Part shown: piece after piece, positions 35,390 to 44,623 of the stretch
How positions within the stretch are numbered: position 1 is the stretch's first letter
Layout of the letters: each line of letters starts with the position of its first letter
NCBI GenBank assembly: GCA_016717265.1
Contig: JADKFX010000001.1
Location: 2,678,501 to 2,742,500 of the forward strand
From: Saprospiraceae bacterium
GTDB taxonomy: Bacteria > Bacteroidota > Bacteroidia > Chitinophagales > Saprospiraceae
Reading direction: 5' to 3'
DNA: 64,000 bases
The notes under the pieces: generated by a model
Told to the model about the DNA's origin: nothing
Databases searched by the model: none
What the model saw: only the letters and a program-made list of their open reading frames with translations
Program-made: the position numbers and the translations under genes

Positions 35390-36736
35390 TTACTTTAATT
35401 CTAAATTTATAACATTTTGAGCGAGATCATAGCCCATTTGGAAACCTGCATCTATACTACTCCTGAAATAGATTGCACCTAGCATATCAGAATATGAAGC
35501 TTCTTTAGCCATAATATTAAAAGTTTCAAAGTATTTGCGGTTCTCTCTTAAATCCGTTCTTGATGCTTGTGTGTAATCCATAAATGGAGTTCGGTATCCA
35601 AAGTACATTCCTAATATTTCAGAACAAGCACTATAAATAAGTGCATTTTCCGAGACAAAATCTGGCACAGGAGTATTACTATAAAATGGTATATAATACT
35701 TATTTATATTTTGTTTGATATAACTGGCAGGTCTAAGTAAGTTATACGAAAATTTTGTTTTCCAACTGACTATATAGCCATCATATTGTGCTATTGAAAG
35801 TCTTAATGCTAATTCAATGGCATGATCCAACTGAAATTTGCGCTCTTTTATAAGTTGAATCATAAGCGAAGTATTATGACATACCGGTGATACATGAGGA
35901 TCTTTATCCTGGTGCCAGTATTCATAAATCTCACGTTGAGCAGGGTTAATATTTGTCGCCATATTATAAAGCTCAACAGCCTCTGAATACATAATAGAAG
36001 TTTGTGCCGTACTATAGGTCAAAAGTCTCAAAGGTGCTACATTGGTTGCATTTTCTAATAGTGCTAATTTGGAATTTCCCCAATAAGGTAATAGAGGTTT
36101 TTGTGAATAATCCGGAGGTGTTGGAATCCATGATCCTTCTTTTACAGGCATATTTACATCAGGAAAATTTCTTAAATAGGAATCAGCTTGACCATCTGCA
36201 TTTGCAAAATCACTAATTTTCCAACCAATTTCGTTGCCTAATTCTTTTGAGTTAAAAACAATGTCAGTTGATAACTCAATCGATGCTGATTTTACATATT
36301 TATCTCTTAATTTAGTAATTCTTGCTAAATTTTCAACTCCAGAAGCTTTGTATAAATCGGTTGACACAATAGCTAATGCTTGATTCGCAACGATTATCCA
36401 ATTATAACTTTTATTTGGATCAGCTTGAGGTAAAGTAGTATTAAAGCCATTGATTCTGGTTTGGAGTGATTTATAATTGTATAATCCACCTAGGAGTGAT
36501 TCGTAGCAAGTAAGGCTCACATAATAAAGTGCTCTACTGGCTATAGGGTCATTAAACCCATTGCACTTAGTACCAAGGTCTAACGATAAATCAAGCCAAT
36601 CAGTTACAAGGGTAGCTTCAAAATTATTTACAAATGAGTTTCCTGTGGGTGTAGGTGTTTCTTTATTACAAGAAAAAGAGGCTACAATCAAGAGTAGGCA
36701 TAGAATGCCTTTAGAATAGGTTTTTAAAAAGGTCAT
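35390..36736 (-). CDS. Vanadium haloperoxidase/PAP2-like lipoprotein with replaced active-site histidines
   Basis: Start chosen at the ATG at 36736; a TTG two codons earlier is also possible. A lipoprotein signal ends in FSC (lipidated Cys23). The all-helical body matches bacterial vanadium-dependent haloperoxidases: WHQDKDPHVSP region, KTKFSYNLLRP (R335-P336), a TPVPDF segment, NRKYFETFNIMAKEAS (R400) and GAIYFR. In active homologues the segment after TP carries SGH and the later motif reads GIHF. Here these positions are S-E-N (Asn364) and A-I-Y (Tyr423), so both the acid-base His and the vanadate/phosphate-attacking His are missing. A non-catalytic or altered role is inferred. Its -7 box is about 49 bases upstream of the ATG. 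Confidence 0.8.
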   Translation of the reverse strand: MTFLKTYSKGILCLLLIVASFSCNKETPTPTGNSFVNNFEATLVTDWLDLSLDLGTKCNGFNDPIASRALYYVSLTCYESLLGGLYNYKSLQTRINGFNTTLPQADPNKSYNWIIVANQALAIVSTDLYKASGVENLARITKLRDKYVKSASIELSTDIVFNSKELGNEIGWKISDFANADGQADSYLRNFPDVNMPVKEGSWIPTPPDYSQKPLLPYWGNSKLALLENATNVAPLRLLTYSTAQTSIMYSEAVELYNMATNINPAQREIYEYWHQDKDPHVSPVCHNTSLMIQLIKERKFQLDHAIELALRLSIAQYDGYIVSWKTKFSYNLLRPASYIKQNINKYYIPFYSNTPVPDFVSENALIYSACSEILGMYFGYRTPFMDYTQASRTDLRENRKYFETFNIMAKEASYSDMLGAIYFRSSIDAGFQMGYDLAQNVINLELK

Positions 36737-36784
36737 ACTCAATGGTTTTAGTAGTTAATACTATGACAACAACGTTATCAGGCA

Positions 36785-36792
36785 CAAATATA
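36785..36792 (-). promoter_or_regulatory. -7 promoter box TATATTTG of the haloperoxidase-like gene
   Basis: Exact TAnnTTTG match on the minus strand, 49 bases upstream of the ATG at 36736. The surrounding sequence is very AT-rich, which raises the chance of coincidence. Confidence 0.4.
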
Positions 36793-36865
36793 TTATAATA
36801 TTTTATAATACATAAATGTTTGATAATTTAAAAAACCATTTGAGCTCTTCTATTATTCGTTTATT

Positions 36866-38281
36866 TTATTCGTTTTCTTTGATATTCAACAGTTTATCCA
36901 TAATTTCTGATAACTGTTCAGCACCTATTTTTTTTGTTAATATTTTTTTGTTTTTATCTAAAATATAAATTTGTGGGGTCGTTTTCAAATCATAAATAAG
37001 CTTAAATCTGGATGCGTGACTTGGATCTGAAGCATTTATCCAGCCATTCATATGCATACTTTCCATGGATTCCCAACAGGTTTTCTCATCTACTCCTGTC
37101 TTCGTGCAGACAGCGAGAATTTCAACTCCTCGAGTCTTAAATTTATTGTAAAAGTCTACTATTAAAGGCATTGATTTTTTGCAATGTCCACAATCTGGTG
37201 CCCAAAACATTAGTACAAGATAAGGAGATTTTAGTTCATGTAACCGTATTTGAGAAGAATCTTTTTTATATACAAGAATATCCGGGGCAATTTTATCAAT
37301 TAATAAGGGTTTTAAAGATTTAGCATCACTGACCATTTTCGCCAGATTCTCCGGATCCATCCAACTTGCCTTGTTATTTGCATAATACTGCTCCACTAAA
37401 TGAACATAAACTCCATCCATTCCAACAAATTTTGAATTCGCATATTGGTTTAAATAACTGGATAACAGGTATTTATAATTTTCAGAACCAACAATACATT
37501 TAGATAAAATATAATCCAAGGCTACATTTATAGAGTCTGGATGTTGCATTGTTAATCGTTGTATATAGCGATCAACCTTTTGAGAAAATAAAGGTAATCT
37601 CACAGCTCTATCATCTTTAAAGTCTGAAAAATCAAAGTAATGATCTTTATAATAATTAAAAATAATTAGATCCTTCTTGTCGGCTGGTTCTTTACTAAAG
37701 TCCGGTATTTCCACCTCTAGACTCCATTTTATAATTAAACTTAATAAACTCAAGGGTTGTGTTAGGATAATCTCTTGTTGCTTATTTTTTACTTCTTTAT
37801 CTAATTTTAATAAAACTTCTTCTATAGATTTGGATTGAGAACTATCAGCAAGATTCTTACTTATTTTAGTTAAAGAATCGGCCTTTGTTCTTCTTTCAGT
37901 TATGAAATCAATATATTTTATAAAATCCTCATTTAGCTTAGATCCTTTAAATTTTAAGGCTCCCGAAAGATTATCGTTGGAAGTTTCAATACTAAAGTTT
38001 TGCTTATCTTTTTCAATTAAAATTTGGAAAAAATCATGGGATGGCATGGTTACAATAAGATACATTCCTGGATCTAACAAGGTATCTTTCGTAAAAACAA
38101 AGCTATTGTTATTCCTGAATGCTGTGTCCCTTATATATTGTTTATCTCCAAAATGATATCCTAATAGCAAAGTATCATTTGTGTAGCCCTGAATATTTAC
38201 TTTGATTTTATAGGACTGACCAAACAAACAAGTATGAAGGAGGAATATTCCAAAAATTATAGTTCGATTCAAAAGCTGCAT
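36866..38281 (-). CDS. TlpA/ResA-type thioredoxin-like protein with DUF4369-like N-terminus
   Basis: A 471-aa exported protein. A signal peptide covers about 1-22. Residues ~23-125 resemble the beta-rich DUF4369 domain (IKVNIQGYTNDTLLLGYHFGDKQYIRDTAF). A helical middle region follows, similar to DUF5106-type linkers. The C-terminal thioredoxin domain has WAPDCGHCKKSMP with Cys364 and Cys367 and a cis-Pro site in LKTTPQIYILDKNKKI. In Bacteroidota such proteins reduce or shuffle disulfides in the periplasm; the client is unknown. An exact -7 box lies 34 bases upstream. The next gene on this strand is 123 bases downstream and transcribed separately. Confidence 0.88.
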   Translation of the reverse strand: MQLLNRTIIFGIFLLHTCLFGQSYKIKVNIQGYTNDTLLLGYHFGDKQYIRDTAFRNNNSFVFTKDTLLDPGMYLIVTMPSHDFFQILIEKDKQNFSIETSNDNLSGALKFKGSKLNEDFIKYIDFITERRTKADSLTKISKNLADSSQSKSIEEVLLKLDKEVKNKQQEIILTQPLSLLSLIIKWSLEVEIPDFSKEPADKKDLIIFNYYKDHYFDFSDFKDDRAVRLPLFSQKVDRYIQRLTMQHPDSINVALDYILSKCIVGSENYKYLLSSYLNQYANSKFVGMDGVYVHLVEQYYANNKASWMDPENLAKMVSDAKSLKPLLIDKIAPDILVYKKDSSQIRLHELKSPYLVLMFWAPDCGHCKKSMPLIVDFYNKFKTRGVEILAVCTKTGVDEKTCWESMESMHMNGWINASDPSHASRFKLIYDLKTTPQIYILDKNKKILTKKIGAEQLSEIMDKLLNIKENE

Positions 38282-38314
38282 ATCTTAACTATTCAGTTTA
38301 TCTAATTTATTAGT

Positions 38315-38322
38315 CAAAGTTA
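38315..38322 (-). promoter_or_regulatory. -7 promoter box TAACTTTG of the thioredoxin-like gene
   Basis: Exact TAnnTTTG match on the minus strand, 34 bases upstream of the ATG. A TTGACA sequence lies upstream with a spacing somewhat longer than the usual 19-21 bases for the -33 TTTG element. Confidence 0.5.
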
Positions 38323-38370
38323 TTGCAAGTCTATAAAAATAGCTGTCAACAGCCTTACAATAACAATATT

Positions 38371-39552
38371 TTAACCTACTTTCAAGGTGTTTAAGCAAAT
38401 GGAATAAATGTGATCTAGGCGATTTCCTATTGCGCCTGTTGAAAATAAAATTTGAGCATCGCGTGATATGGTTTCAGGGTCAAAATTCTTAGTGCCGTTC
38501 AGAAGGCTTTCTAAGGAGGCATATAATGCGATACTGTTTCCCTTCTCAATTAGAATTCCATTATTAATGTTTATAACTTCTGCGATCCCTCCTACCCCGG
38601 TACTAATGACAGGTGTGCCGCAACACAAAGCTTCGGCAATAACACAAGGCATATTTTCTTTATTGCTAAAAAGCACTAATGCATCCGAACTTTGATACCA
38701 ATTGGCTAATTCCAAATTTTGCAATTTACCATGATATTTAACAATTTCAGTCAATTGATGCATTTGAATAAACCCTAAAACTAAATCTAAATCCTTCCCA
38801 TATCCAATTAAATTAAGTTTAAAATTTTTATATTTCAACGATAATAATCTTACAACTTCTAATAGACCCAATAAATTTTTGTGGTCATTTTTAAACTCTG
38901 AAACGTGTAAAAAAGAAAAACCTTTTCTTATTAAATGAATTTTATTTGTAAAAATATGGATATCAACAGAATTATAAAGTAAAAAGTAGTTCTTGTTATA
39001 TAGCCCAAAGGCATGCATTCCAATTTCCAAATCTTTCGAAACAGTAATTACTGCCCGGGCGTTTCTCACAATAAATTTTCGAATCTTATTTTTAAAATTA
39101 TATTTAGATTTAGTAAACCCCGAAGTATAATATGTAGAGTGCTCGGTGATTAAAAATGGAACACGATAAATGCTACTGAAAACAAATGCAATAATTGAAG
39201 ATCGAAGTAAAACATGCACATGAATTAATTCTGGCAATCCATACTTTTTTATAGTTGCTTTAATGAGTTTAGAAAGCAGAAAAAAATACAGTAAAAATTT
39301 TATAAGCCTGTCAAGAATTAAAATACCTGAAATTTCTTTACGATAATAGGCTAAATATTCAATTCCATTTTTTAATTTGGATTCCTGGATGTAATAAATT
39401 TTATTTGAATTTATTTGTTTGCATACTTTCGCAAAAATGACAATTGCAAATTTTGTGTGACTTGCTTCAATATGGCGCTTTACAAAAATACCTTCTAGGT
39501 CATCCTCCGCATTGGGATACCATTTTGGCAAATGCAAAATATATTTTCCCAT
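38371..39552 (-). CDS. Glycosyltransferase family 4 protein
   Basis: A 393-aa GT-B fold glycosyltransferase. The N-terminal acceptor domain has YILHLPKWYPNAEDDLEGIFVKRH and IHVHVLLRSSIIAFVFSS. The C-terminal donor-binding domain has the GT4 E-x7-E type motif NMPCVIAEALCCGTPVISTGVGGIAEVI. The sugar and acceptor cannot be read from the sequence; a role in polysaccharide or glycolipid assembly is likely. It follows pyrB by 23 bases and is the last gene of the long minus-strand cluster that starts at the DUF3822 gene. The N-terminus seems complete with no signal peptide. Confidence 0.88.
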   Translation of the reverse strand: MGKYILHLPKWYPNAEDDLEGIFVKRHIEASHTKFAIVIFAKVCKQINSNKIYYIQESKLKNGIEYLAYYRKEISGILILDRLIKFLLYFFLLSKLIKATIKKYGLPELIHVHVLLRSSIIAFVFSSIYRVPFLITEHSTYYTSGFTKSKYNFKNKIRKFIVRNARAVITVSKDLEIGMHAFGLYNKNYFLLYNSVDIHIFTNKIHLIRKGFSFLHVSEFKNDHKNLLGLLEVVRLLSLKYKNFKLNLIGYGKDLDLVLGFIQMHQLTEIVKYHGKLQNLELANWYQSSDALVLFSNKENMPCVIAEALCCGTPVISTGVGGIAEVININNGILIEKGNSIALYASLESLLNGTKNFDPETISRDAQILFSTGAIGNRLDHIYSICLNTLKVG

Positions 39553-39575
39553 GATTATAGCGCTTGGAATAAAAA

Positions 39576-40508
39576 TTATGCACGATTATTTGCCAATAAA
39601 TAGAGCACAGCCATCCGGATTGCAACGCCATTTTCTACTTGATCTAAGATGATTGAATATTCAGAATCCGCTGCATCTGTATTTAATTCGACTCCTCTAT
39701 TGATAGGTCCAGGGTGCATTAGAACAATTTTCTTCTCTAGTTTATCCAGTAGTGCTTTAGCTACCCCAAAAAACTGACTATATTCTCTTGCAGATGGAAA
39801 ATATTGAAGATCCATCCGTTCCGTTTGAATTCTTAAAACATTTGCAACATCACACCACTCTAAAACAGAATTTATATTGTAATCTACTTCTACACCCAGT
39901 TCCTCAATATATTTAGGTATTAATGTGGGTGGACCACAAACTTTAACTTTGGCACCAAGTTTAAGGAGGCAAAGTATATTTGATAATGCCACTCGACTAT
40001 GCAAAATATCACCTATTAATGCAACTTTTACATTTTTAAGCTTGCCCATGACTTCCAAAATAGAAAAGGCATCCAACAATGCTTGCGTAGGATGCTCATG
40101 AGTGCCGTCACCAGCATTTATGATGGTAGCTGGTACTTTCTCTGTTAAAAATTTAGCTGCACCTACAGAAGAATGTCTAAGTACAATAATATCTACTTTC
40201 ATTGCCAGAATATTCTGGACAGTATCCAACAAAGTTTCTCCTTTTGTTACAGAAGATCCACTGGAAGAAAAATTTATGACATCTGCTGATAATCTTTTTT
40301 CTGCCAATTCAAAAGACATTCTGGTTCGAGTAGAATTTTCAAAAAATAGATTTGCAATTGTGATGTCTCTTAAAGACGGTACTTTCTTTATAGGGCGTTG
40401 CAATACCTCTTTAAATTGCTTCCCTGTTTCCAGAATTAATTCAATATCAGTTAGCTTAAGATCGCGTATTCCAATCAAATGCCTGGTGCTTAATTTAGGA
40501 TCAGCCAT
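39576..40508 (-). CDS. pyrB: Aspartate carbamoyltransferase catalytic subunit
   Basis: A 310-aa enzyme that condenses aspartate and carbamoyl phosphate in de novo pyrimidine synthesis. The carbamoyl-phosphate site STRTR is at 59-63 within FFENSTRTRMSFE. GDGTHEHPTQALLDAF, KVALIGDILHSRVA and MHPGPINRGVEL are the other family signatures. No regulatory subunit gene (pyrI) is adjacent. pyrR lies 15 bases upstream in the same direction, which suggests joint expression of salvage and synthesis functions. Confidence 0.97.
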   Translation of the reverse strand: MADPKLSTRHLIGIRDLKLTDIELILETGKQFKEVLQRPIKKVPSLRDITIANLFFENSTRTRMSFELAEKRLSADVINFSSSGSSVTKGETLLDTVQNILAMKVDIIVLRHSSVGAAKFLTEKVPATIINAGDGTHEHPTQALLDAFSILEVMGKLKNVKVALIGDILHSRVALSNILCLLKLGAKVKVCGPPTLIPKYIEELGVEVDYNINSVLEWCDVANVLRIQTERMDLQYFPSAREYSQFFGVAKALLDKLEKKIVLMHPGPINRGVELNTDAADSEYSIILDQVENGVAIRMAVLYLLANNRA

Positions 40509-40523
40509 TATTTATATTTCAAT

Positions 40524-41078
40524 TTAAATTCGCTCTTCTTCATAAAATAAAACCCGATCACTACCCTGCTCTTCAATCCAATCAACTTTTACATAAGAAT
40601 TATCTAAAGCATCTACTCGGATACCACAATAATCTGCCTGGATAGGTACTTGTCTATTAAAACGTCTGTCTACTAAAACTAATAACTCTGTTTTTGAAGG
40701 ACGGCCAAAACTTTGAATTTCCTGCAACGCAGCTTGTATTGTTCGTCCAGTATATAGCACATCATCCACCAGAATGACATTCTTAGATTCAATTAAAAAA
40801 TTAATTTCAGTTGGATATGATTGGTGATTTTTGAAACTAGATTTAAAATCATCCCTTGAAAAAGTAATATCAAGTTTACCAAATTCCAGATGTATATTTT
40901 TTGATAAGTCATGGAGTCTGTTAAAAATTCTTTCAGCAAGCAATGCACCTTTATATTGTATGCCAAGAATGCAAGTATTGCTAAAATCATTATAATGCTC
41001 AATCAATTGATAACACAAACGATCAATTGCAATGTTCATTTCTTTACTTGTTAAAATAATTTTAGGCTTCTTTTTCAT
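40524..41078 (-). CDS. pyrR: PyrR-type uracil phosphoribosyltransferase / pyrimidine regulator
   Basis: A 184-aa type I phosphoribosyltransferase. The PRPP-binding loop NVILVDDVLYTGRT is at 100-113. GIQYKGALLAERI (39-51), KLDITFSRDDF and VLVDRRFNRQVPIQADYCGIRVD are characteristic of PyrR. The enzyme makes UMP from uracil, and in some bacteria it also binds pyr mRNA; I see no pyr attenuator here, so a regulatory role is unproven. It overlaps glnS by 4 bases (ATGA) and precedes pyrB, consistent with a pyrimidine role. Confidence 0.92.
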   Translation of the reverse strand: MKKKPKIILTSKEMNIAIDRLCYQLIEHYNDFSNTCILGIQYKGALLAERIFNRLHDLSKNIHLEFGKLDITFSRDDFKSSFKNHQSYPTEINFLIESKNVILVDDVLYTGRTIQAALQEIQSFGRPSKTELLVLVDRRFNRQVPIQADYCGIRVDALDNSYVKVDWIEEQGSDRVLFYEEERI

Positions 41079-42760
41079 TTTGCCTTTTTTGATTTATCCT
41101 GAGTTTTTGCAAAGGAGTCTTTTAAACTTACCGTTCTGTTAAAAATTAATTTTTCAGATGTTGAATCCAGGTCAGGTGTAAAATATGCATTTCTTATAAA
41201 TTGAAAGTAGCTGCCTATTTTAGCAGTTTTTAGATACGGCTCCACACGTGCATTATAATTAACAACCAACGAATCTGGGTTGATATAGTTTTTAAAATCG
41301 GTTTCTTGATTATCAGGATCCGGAACCGTAAAAAGTTTATCATATAATCTTAATTCAGCGTTTATGGATTGCGTTTGTTCCACCCAATGAATGGTAGATT
41401 TAACTTTAATTCCAGACTGATCTTGGCCACTTTTTGATGTTGGAAAATAACTACAGTGTAATTCCAAAATATCACCCTTTTCATTTTTAATAAGGTCATT
41501 ACATTCAATAATATATGCACCTTTTAACCGAACTTTCCCATGCAGGCTTAATCTGAAAAATTTTTCCTCTGGCTGTTCAATAAAATCATCGTGCTCGATA
41601 AAAATATTCTTTCCAAAGGGCACTTTTCGGGATCCTGATGCTATATCTTCAGGATTATTTTCTATTTCCAATTGTTCAATTTGGTCCGGATAATTTGTAA
41701 TAACTAGTTTTAATGGATTTAATACAGCCATGACCCGATTTGCTTTCTTATTTAAATCTTCCCGAATCGCAAACTCCAATAATTCAAGTTCTATTACATT
41801 ATCTCGACGGGCTACGCCAACTAAAGATGCAAAGTGACGGATAGACTCGGCTGTATATCCTCGTCTTCTCAAAGCACTTAAAGTTGGCATCCTAGGATCG
41901 TCCCATCCATTTACATATGAATCTTTTACTAATTGAAGTAATTTACGTTTGCTCATCACAGTATAGCTAAGATTTAGTCTTGCAAACTCTGTTTGTTGTG
42001 ATGGGAAAATTCCTAATTCTTCAATAAACCAATTATATAAAGGCCGATGATTTTCAAACTCCAATGTGCAAATAGAATGGGTGATCCCCTCTATTGAATC
42101 ACATTGCCCATGGGCAAAATCATACATTGGATAAATACACCATGTATTCCCTGTTCTATGATGCGGCTTGTATAAAATTCTATATAAAATAGGGTCACGT
42201 AAATGCATATTTGGTGCATTCATATCAATTTTTGCTCGAAGTACCTTCTCCCCTTCCATAAACTTGGCATCCTTCATTTTAAAAAACAAATCCAGGTTTT
42301 CTTCTATCGTTCGATTTCTAAATGGACTTAAAATACCTGGTTCCATAGGATTCTTTTTCATAGCCGCAATTTCTTCTGAAGTAGAATCGTCGACATAAGC
42401 TTTACCTTTTTTGATAAGCTGAACTGCAAATTGAAAAAGCTGATCAAAGTAATCAGATGCATAAAATTCGCGATCATCCCAATTGAAGCCTAACCATTTA
42501 ATATCATTTTTTATGGAATCTACATATTCAGTATCCTCAGTAACAGGATTCGTATCGTCAAACCTTAAATTTGTTTTACCCTTATATTTTGCAGCCAAAC
42601 CAAAATTTACACAAATCGATTTAGAATGACCAATATGAAGATAACCATTTGGCTCCGGAGGAAAACGAGTATGGACTCGGCCACCATGTTTGCCATTGCG
42701 AATATCTTCTTCGACCAACTCCTCTAAAAAATTCAATTTTTTATGTATATCTTCAGTCAT
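41075..42760 (-). CDS. glnS: Glutamine-tRNA ligase
   Basis: A 561-aa class I synthetase that charges tRNA(Gln). The signature HIGH is at 42-45 in PPEPNGYLHIGHSKS. LRFDDTNPVTEDTEYV and YPMYDFAHGQCDSIEGITHSICTLEF identify GlnRS rather than GluRS. The KMSKS-like loop reads VMSKRKL. The C-terminal anticodon-binding beta-barrels follow, and the last ~15 residues are a Lys-rich tail. A direct GlnRS makes the indirect Glu-tRNA(Gln) route unnecessary for this tRNA. It starts 10 bases after the argS stop and overlaps pyrR by 4 bases. Confidence 0.97.
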   Translation of the reverse strand: MTEDIHKKLNFLEELVEEDIRNGKHGGRVHTRFPPEPNGYLHIGHSKSICVNFGLAAKYKGKTNLRFDDTNPVTEDTEYVDSIKNDIKWLGFNWDDREFYASDYFDQLFQFAVQLIKKGKAYVDDSTSEEIAAMKKNPMEPGILSPFRNRTIEENLDLFFKMKDAKFMEGEKVLRAKIDMNAPNMHLRDPILYRILYKPHHRTGNTWCIYPMYDFAHGQCDSIEGITHSICTLEFENHRPLYNWFIEELGIFPSQQTEFARLNLSYTVMSKRKLLQLVKDSYVNGWDDPRMPTLSALRRRGYTAESIRHFASLVGVARRDNVIELELLEFAIREDLNKKANRVMAVLNPLKLVITNYPDQIEQLEIENNPEDIASGSRKVPFGKNIFIEHDDFIEQPEEKFFRLSLHGKVRLKGAYIIECNDLIKNEKGDILELHCSYFPTSKSGQDQSGIKVKSTIHWVEQTQSINAELRLYDKLFTVPDPDNQETDFKNYINPDSLVVNYNARVEPYLKTAKIGSYFQFIRNAYFTPDLDSTSEKLIFNRTVSLKDSFAKTQDKSKKAK

Positions 42761-42770
42761 ATATATCCAT

Positions 42771-44603
42771 TTACATTCTATCCGGCATTTGGATGCCTAG
42801 GCAATCCATGCCATGTTCAAGAACTTTTAAAATATTTTCACTTAACATCAATCTCCATTCTATTAAATTATCAGACTCCGCTTTTAATATCCGAAAATCA
42901 TGGTAATACTTGTGATAATCTTTTGCTACAAAATATAAATAGTTTGCTAAATGGGAAGGGTCATAAGTCCTAGCTGATTCTTGTAAAATCTTAGGATAGT
43001 CCAAAAGTTGTCTTAAAAGATTCTTTTCTGAACGATCGACATAATCAGGTATAACGTTTGAATTCTTACAATTCGCCTTTCGCAATATAGATTTTATACG
43101 AACATATGCATTTACTATGTAAGGTCCTGTATGACCTTGCATGTCAACGGATTCCTTTGGATCAAAAATCATTCGCTTTTTTGGAGCTACCTTTAGAATA
43201 AAGTATTTTAATGCAGCAAATCCTATTTTTGAAAAAATGACTTCCTGTTCTTCCAAAGGTAATGCAGTAATCTCTCCTCGCTCTTCAGCTGTATGCCTGG
43301 CTTCAGAAATCACTTCATGGATTAAATCATCAGCATCTACTACGGTTCCTTCTCTTGATTTCATTTTTCCAGTGGGTAAATCAACCATTCCATAGGAGCA
43401 ATGATACAGGCCATCAGCATATGGCTCTTTAAGTTTCTTTAAGGTTTCAAATAAAACTTTAAAATGATAATCTTGTTCATCTGCTACGATGTAAATAGTT
43501 TTATCGGCTCGATGATTTTGAAAACGCATTCTTGCGGTTCCCAAGTCTTGGGTTATATAAACGGAGGTACCATCACTTCTTAGAATTATTTTCTTATCTA
43601 ATCCAACATTTTCAAGATCAATCCATACAGAATTATCAGATTCCTTGTAAAGTATATTATTCATTAAGCCATCGTGAACAATATCTTTGCCTAATAAATA
43701 GGTTTGTGATTCATAATAATAATGATCAAATGAAATATTTAATAATCGAAATGTTTCCTCGAATCCTTGATACACCCAATTATTCAATTTTTTCCATAAT
43801 TGGATAACCTCTGGATCATTAGCTTCCCATGAAATTAAAATAGTTCGAGCTTCTTTACCTAATAAGCTATATTGATTAAAGTATTCATTTTTAAACCGTA
43901 CGAAAAATTCTGATTTACTTTCATCTGGTTTTTTAAGCTTAGAATATACTTCATTAGCAATTTCTGATTGTTGCCATTGCAAATATTCTTCCTTAAATTT
44001 AATTTCAAAAAGCACATAATAATCTCCAACAAAATGATCTGGTTTGATATTTGCTATTTCAGGTGTTATACCATTTGAAAATTTTTTCCAGGCTAACATA
44101 CTTTTGCAAATTGCGATCCCTCGATCATTTACGACCTGGGTGGTTTCAACTTGATGACCTAATGCTTTCAGTATTTTTGAAAGCGACCATCCTAATAAAA
44201 TATTTCTGATATGCCCTAAATGCAATGGTTTATTTGTATTTGGTGAGCAATATTCTATAAGGTATTTTTGCTGCTTTGAATGGATCTCCAGGGAGAAGTT
44301 AAAATCCGAATTAAATAAATTAGCATTATTTGAAATCCAATAAGAATCTGGTAAAGAAAAATTAAAAAATCCCTTAACTACGGAAAAAGATTTTATATAA
44401 TTTTTAGATATTAAATAATCCCCTAGTTGAGCTCCAAGTATTTCTGGTTTAGTATTTAATTTTTTAAGCCAAGGGAATAAAATAAAAGTGTAGTCATCAT
44501 CAAATTCAGAAGTACAAAAATTTACAGGGTAATCATTCAGATCACCTGAAATATTAAGAACATTTTGAAAAGTTTCTTTAAATAGAACTGAAAGATTACT
44601 CAT
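42771..44603 (-). CDS. argS: Arginine-tRNA ligase
   Basis: A class I synthetase that charges tRNA(Arg). The ATG at 44603 (MSNLSVLFKETFQN) is preferred over the one at 44675, which lies inside rsmD and would add 24 residues outside the Arg-tRNA synthetase N-terminal domain. The resulting protein is 610 aa. The HIGH-type motif is in SPNTNKPLHLGHIRN, MKSREGTVVDADDL replaces KMSKS, and GHTGPYIVNAYVRIKSILRKA starts the anticodon-binding DALR region. The preferred ATG is preceded by GAAGGAA and an exact -7 box, suggesting an internal promoter. Confidence 0.95.
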   Translation of the reverse strand: MSNLSVLFKETFQNVLNISGDLNDYPVNFCTSEFDDDYTFILFPWLKKLNTKPEILGAQLGDYLISKNYIKSFSVVKGFFNFSLPDSYWISNNANLFNSDFNFSLEIHSKQQKYLIEYCSPNTNKPLHLGHIRNILLGWSLSKILKALGHQVETTQVVNDRGIAICKSMLAWKKFSNGITPEIANIKPDHFVGDYYVLFEIKFKEEYLQWQQSEIANEVYSKLKKPDESKSEFFVRFKNEYFNQYSLLGKEARTILISWEANDPEVIQLWKKLNNWVYQGFEETFRLLNISFDHYYYESQTYLLGKDIVHDGLMNNILYKESDNSVWIDLENVGLDKKIILRSDGTSVYITQDLGTARMRFQNHRADKTIYIVADEQDYHFKVLFETLKKLKEPYADGLYHCSYGMVDLPTGKMKSREGTVVDADDLIHEVISEARHTAEERGEITALPLEEQEVIFSKIGFAALKYFILKVAPKKRMIFDPKESVDMQGHTGPYIVNAYVRIKSILRKANCKNSNVIPDYVDRSEKNLLRQLLDYPKILQESARTYDPSHLANYLYFVAKDYHKYYHDFRILKAESDNLIEWRLMLSENILKVLEHGMDCLGIQMPDRM

Positions 44604-44611
44604 TTCCTTCG

Positions 44612-44619
44612 CAAAGGTA
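44612..44619 (-). promoter_or_regulatory. -7 promoter box TACCTTTG upstream of argS
   Basis: Exact TAnnTTTG match (followed by C) on the minus strand, just beyond the rsmD stop and 8 bases before the argS ATG at 44603. It would give argS a very short leader independent of the upstream operon. Confidence 0.4.
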
Positions 44620-44623
44620 CGAA

